Origin: Xenopus tropicalis | Taxonomy: Eukaryota > Chordata > Amphibia > Anura > Pipidae | Assembly: GCF_000004195.4 (NCBI RefSeq) | Contig: NC_030681.2 | Span: forward strand, 28,100,982 to 28,164,981 | Direction of reading: 5' to 3' | DNA: 64,000 nt | Shown: positions 61,717 to 64,000 of the stretch, one piece after another | How positions within the stretch are numbered: the first letter of the stretch is position 1 | How the letters are laid out: every line of letters begins with the position of its first letter | Program-made: the position numbers and the translations under genes | Notes under the pieces: generated by a model | What the model was told of the DNA's origin: nothing | Database searches by the model: none | What the model saw: the letters and a program-made list of their open reading frames with translations, nothing else

Positions 61717-61814
61717 GATACGTAGATTCAGCACTCCTAAGCGTAGTCCATAGACCCGGGTGCTACCAATTAAGCATTAAAAATAGAAATCTAGTGATAT
61801 TGGTGCACACCGGG

Positions 61815-61887
61815 AATCATTTAAAACATAACTTTTATTATGTTGCGTAATGTATTTATTATAATAAAAGTTATGTTTTAAATGATT
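61815..61887. repeat. Short perfect hairpin
   Basis: GAATCATTTAAAACATAACT and TTTATTAT at the left are mirrored by ATAATAAA and AGTTATGTTTTAAATGATTC at the right around a 16-bp loop. Confidence 0.9.
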
Positions 61888-61944
61888 CAGATGCCAACAT
61901 GCCTCCCCGATCTGTCCCATTATTTATATAGAGTTGTCCAACAC

Positions 61945-62345
61945 AGGCAACACTAGGGCCATATTTATATATAGGTACCTGAGGGTCTGTGGTGGCCCCT
62001 GGATGCCTATATAATCTGTAACATTTTAAAAATAAAAACCCTCCCTACCGCCACCTGATCATACCTATACAAATCTGGTGGCGGAGCTGGAGGGGTGAGA
62101 GTTTAGAGGGCGACATAAGGGGGAATGTGATGTGCGTGACTTCGCTTCCACACCTTGCAGTAGTGTTCAGGTCTAGTGCTTAGATTGGCAAAAACAAATA
62201 CTGCCCTGGCTAGCCTTGTATTCATGGGAGGCACCACAGTTGTCAGAGCACAGAGACCTGTGGCAATTCAACTAGGCTGGAAGCAGGCCTGGATTTGTGG
62301 CAAGGCCATCTGCCATTGACTTCTACCTGATCTTGGCAAGTTTCA
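61945..62345 (-). repeat. Inverted dispersed pair, member 2
   Basis: Reverse complement of the sequence at 51415-51803, with scattered differences and small indels. Unclassified family. Confidence 0.8.
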
Positions 62346-62734
62346 GCTGGTGAATTGCCGGATATGGATTTTTAGCCGTCTTGATGCATAGTAAACAGCG
62401 CCAGATTTCTCATCTGGGCGCCCCAAGGCCACCCCCCTTCATCGCCTACCCCCCCGCATGAGCGAACAACCCCCCCCCAAGCAGAAATTTTAACTTACAT
62501 ACGGAGCAGTGGGGAGAGGTCCCCGTTGTTCTGTATAGGAGCAAAATTTCAAAACTTAGGCGTGGAAATATAGCAACCTCACCAAGTTTCACCCAGGTGG
62601 AAGGTGAGGACACTGGGAACCATAGCAAGCAGGCATTACTGTATAGGGAGCCAGGGGCCTAGTCAAGAGTTTGACTGTTGGACTGCCCTGATCTATTTAG
62701 GATCACTGGGGGTGGTGTCTAACAAATTGGCACT
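62346..62734. other. Intergenic sequence without a recognised feature
   Basis: Contains two short C runs (near 62450 and 62472) and otherwise nothing recognisable. Confidence 0.4.
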
Positions 62735-63192
62735 TTAAAGGGGAACTCCATATTCTGAACTAAAATTTGCTAAAGGGCCCACACAACACATAAAATCCTA
62801 ATATACCTATGACCTAATCTATTCCTTCAAAATGTATGAATAAATACCATTTCTGTATGCTGCAATACAGCTGCAAAACAGCTCTTCTCTTTCTGCAGCA
62901 TTTGAAATCCTGGTAAGGGAGGAGGGACTAAAACAATGATGTTACAAATTGTAACAACTTCTCCACAGTTTACAGATAGCATGCATAAACTACAAAACCC
63001 ACAATGCATTGCACTGTGACGTTCCTTTCCTCTCCAGATCAGCAGAAGAACAAGGGGCCAAGCTTAGGTAACTGTTTCAAACCATTTTATTTCATTAAGA
63101 AAAAGCTGCATATTTTTAATTGATGTATATTGCAAAGTTGATTGAAATTATGTTTGCTTTCTAAAAAGGTTAAGTTGTGTGGAGTTTAATTT
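62735..63192. mobile_element. T2-type element with a ZNF143-like site
   Basis: Begins TTAAAGGGGAACTCCATATT and ends GTTGTGTGGAGTTTAA with a degenerate right end. Its interior is the reverse complement of parts of the element at 27987-28690. ACCCACAATGCATTGCAC (62997-63014) matches the ZNF143/SBS core. Confidence 0.6.
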
Positions 63193-63194
63193 AA

Positions 63195-64000
63195 CATAAA
63201 AACGAAATAAAATATGCATATAAGAATTAAAAATCGATTGATTGAGTAACTTCAGCCATTGGCTGCTGCTGGGTGCCAGGAGTTGTAGTATAGCAACAGT
63301 TGGCAGGGGATGTGGATTTGTGCTTTAGAACTGTACTGGCCTTGCAGAATAATAATGAAAATAAAATTAAGTTATACATTACATTCGCATGGATAAGACT
63401 GCAAGGGATTCTCTGCCTTTAACCCTAGGACCCTGGCAGTTACATGTTTTATGTTTCAGGTCTTCCTTCCTCTGAACACCTAAACAAAGCTTAAATGCGG
63501 CAAAATGTAGCTGATGGGCTTCAGGTTCTGGCAGCTTCCTGGCACTTTCTCCTCACATTGTATAATATATTCAGTCAGTTAGAAGATATTGCTCGAGGGA
63601 AGAGCAAAGCTAATTTAAAAAAAATGAAATTATACAATACCTGTTAAAAAAATAACTCTGGCGATGGAAATTGTCTGACAAAAGCGGCAGCACACATGAG
63701 CTCCTTTCCTTTAACTGTGCAATAGAAACGGTTTGAATGAGATATCGAGTGAGCTTGTTTAACATGAGTGGGGCAATTTCTAAAGCAAGAGAGAATCCAT
63801 CTTCTCCAATGTTATCAATTGGAACGCTGGCGGCTCACAGCTCACCCTCTTGCTTAATGGTAATACTTTGCTGGGGGTGCTTGTCAATATTGAATATTAG
63901 CCAGTATGCAGAAAAGTTAGGGTTTTTTTGCTAATTAAAATAAGGTTATTCTGCTGCAGGGTTAAGCAAACAAGCAGCAGTACCAACTAGAAAGGGAAGT
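63195..64000. other. Unique-looking end of the window
   Basis: No exon or recognised repeat. The stretch 63440-63960 appears non-repetitive and might hold regulatory sequence, but there is no direct support. Confidence 0.3.

Noticed and set aside
1..64000. tRNA, rRNA or snRNA genes
   Set aside because: No cloverleaf with intact A and B boxes or snRNA-like sequence was recognised by eye; a tRNAscan/Rfam run would settle it.

Overview
This window looks like a vertebrate nuclear genome, most likely a clawed frog (Xenopus). The evidence is GT-AG introns, a multi-exon gene closely matching vertebrate NDUFAF5, and a very dense load of repeats of types familiar from Xenopus: TTAA-flanked T2/Kolobok-type MITEs, hAT elements, a Tc1-like element and Penelope-like elements. 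The exact species cannot be fixed from sequence alone.

Region 1 (about 0.7-23.0 kb, + strand) holds ndufaf5, a mitochondrial complex I assembly factor of the methyltransferase fold. Eleven coding exons could be placed at base resolution with consistent phases. Its 5' end lies in a promoter with two ZNF143-type motifs and an ETS-like site, as expected for a head-to-head housekeeping promoter; in human the partner is ESF1, but no ESF1 coding sequence is visible here. The introns hold a Penelope-like GIY-YIG fragment, hAT elements with 8-bp target duplications, a 52-bp satellite inside a MITE, a 1.55-kb Tc1-like element with one nonsense codon, and nested T2 elements.

Region 2 (about 23-53.3 kb) has no recognisable exon. 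It is a mosaic of MITEs, nested hAT elements (one inserted in another), a second 52-bp satellite array, microsatellites and a repeat family next to TA tracts. A few stretches look unique and may be regulatory.

Region 3 (53.4-55.4 kb, + strand) is the most interesting. An intronless 499-codon gene encodes a complete INPP5E-like inositol 5-phosphatase domain fused to a multi-pass membrane N-terminus. INPP5E normally reaches ciliary membranes through a C-terminal CaaX tail. Here the tail is cut off by a stop, and a fossil of it appears to remain in another frame just downstream. The promoter has a TATA box, six X-box (RFX) sites spaced 50-55 bp apart within a 103-bp tandem duplication, and forkhead motifs. 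This is the layout expected of a ciliary or testis gene driven by RFX and FOXJ1.

Region 4 (55.4-64 kb) holds a roughly 950-bp tandem duplication, a decayed Penelope-like reverse transcriptase, and a T2 array (59.28-60.50 kb) that carries YY1, RFX, NRF1 and ZNF143 motifs plus a splice-donor-like site, as if it had captured a CpG promoter and first exon.
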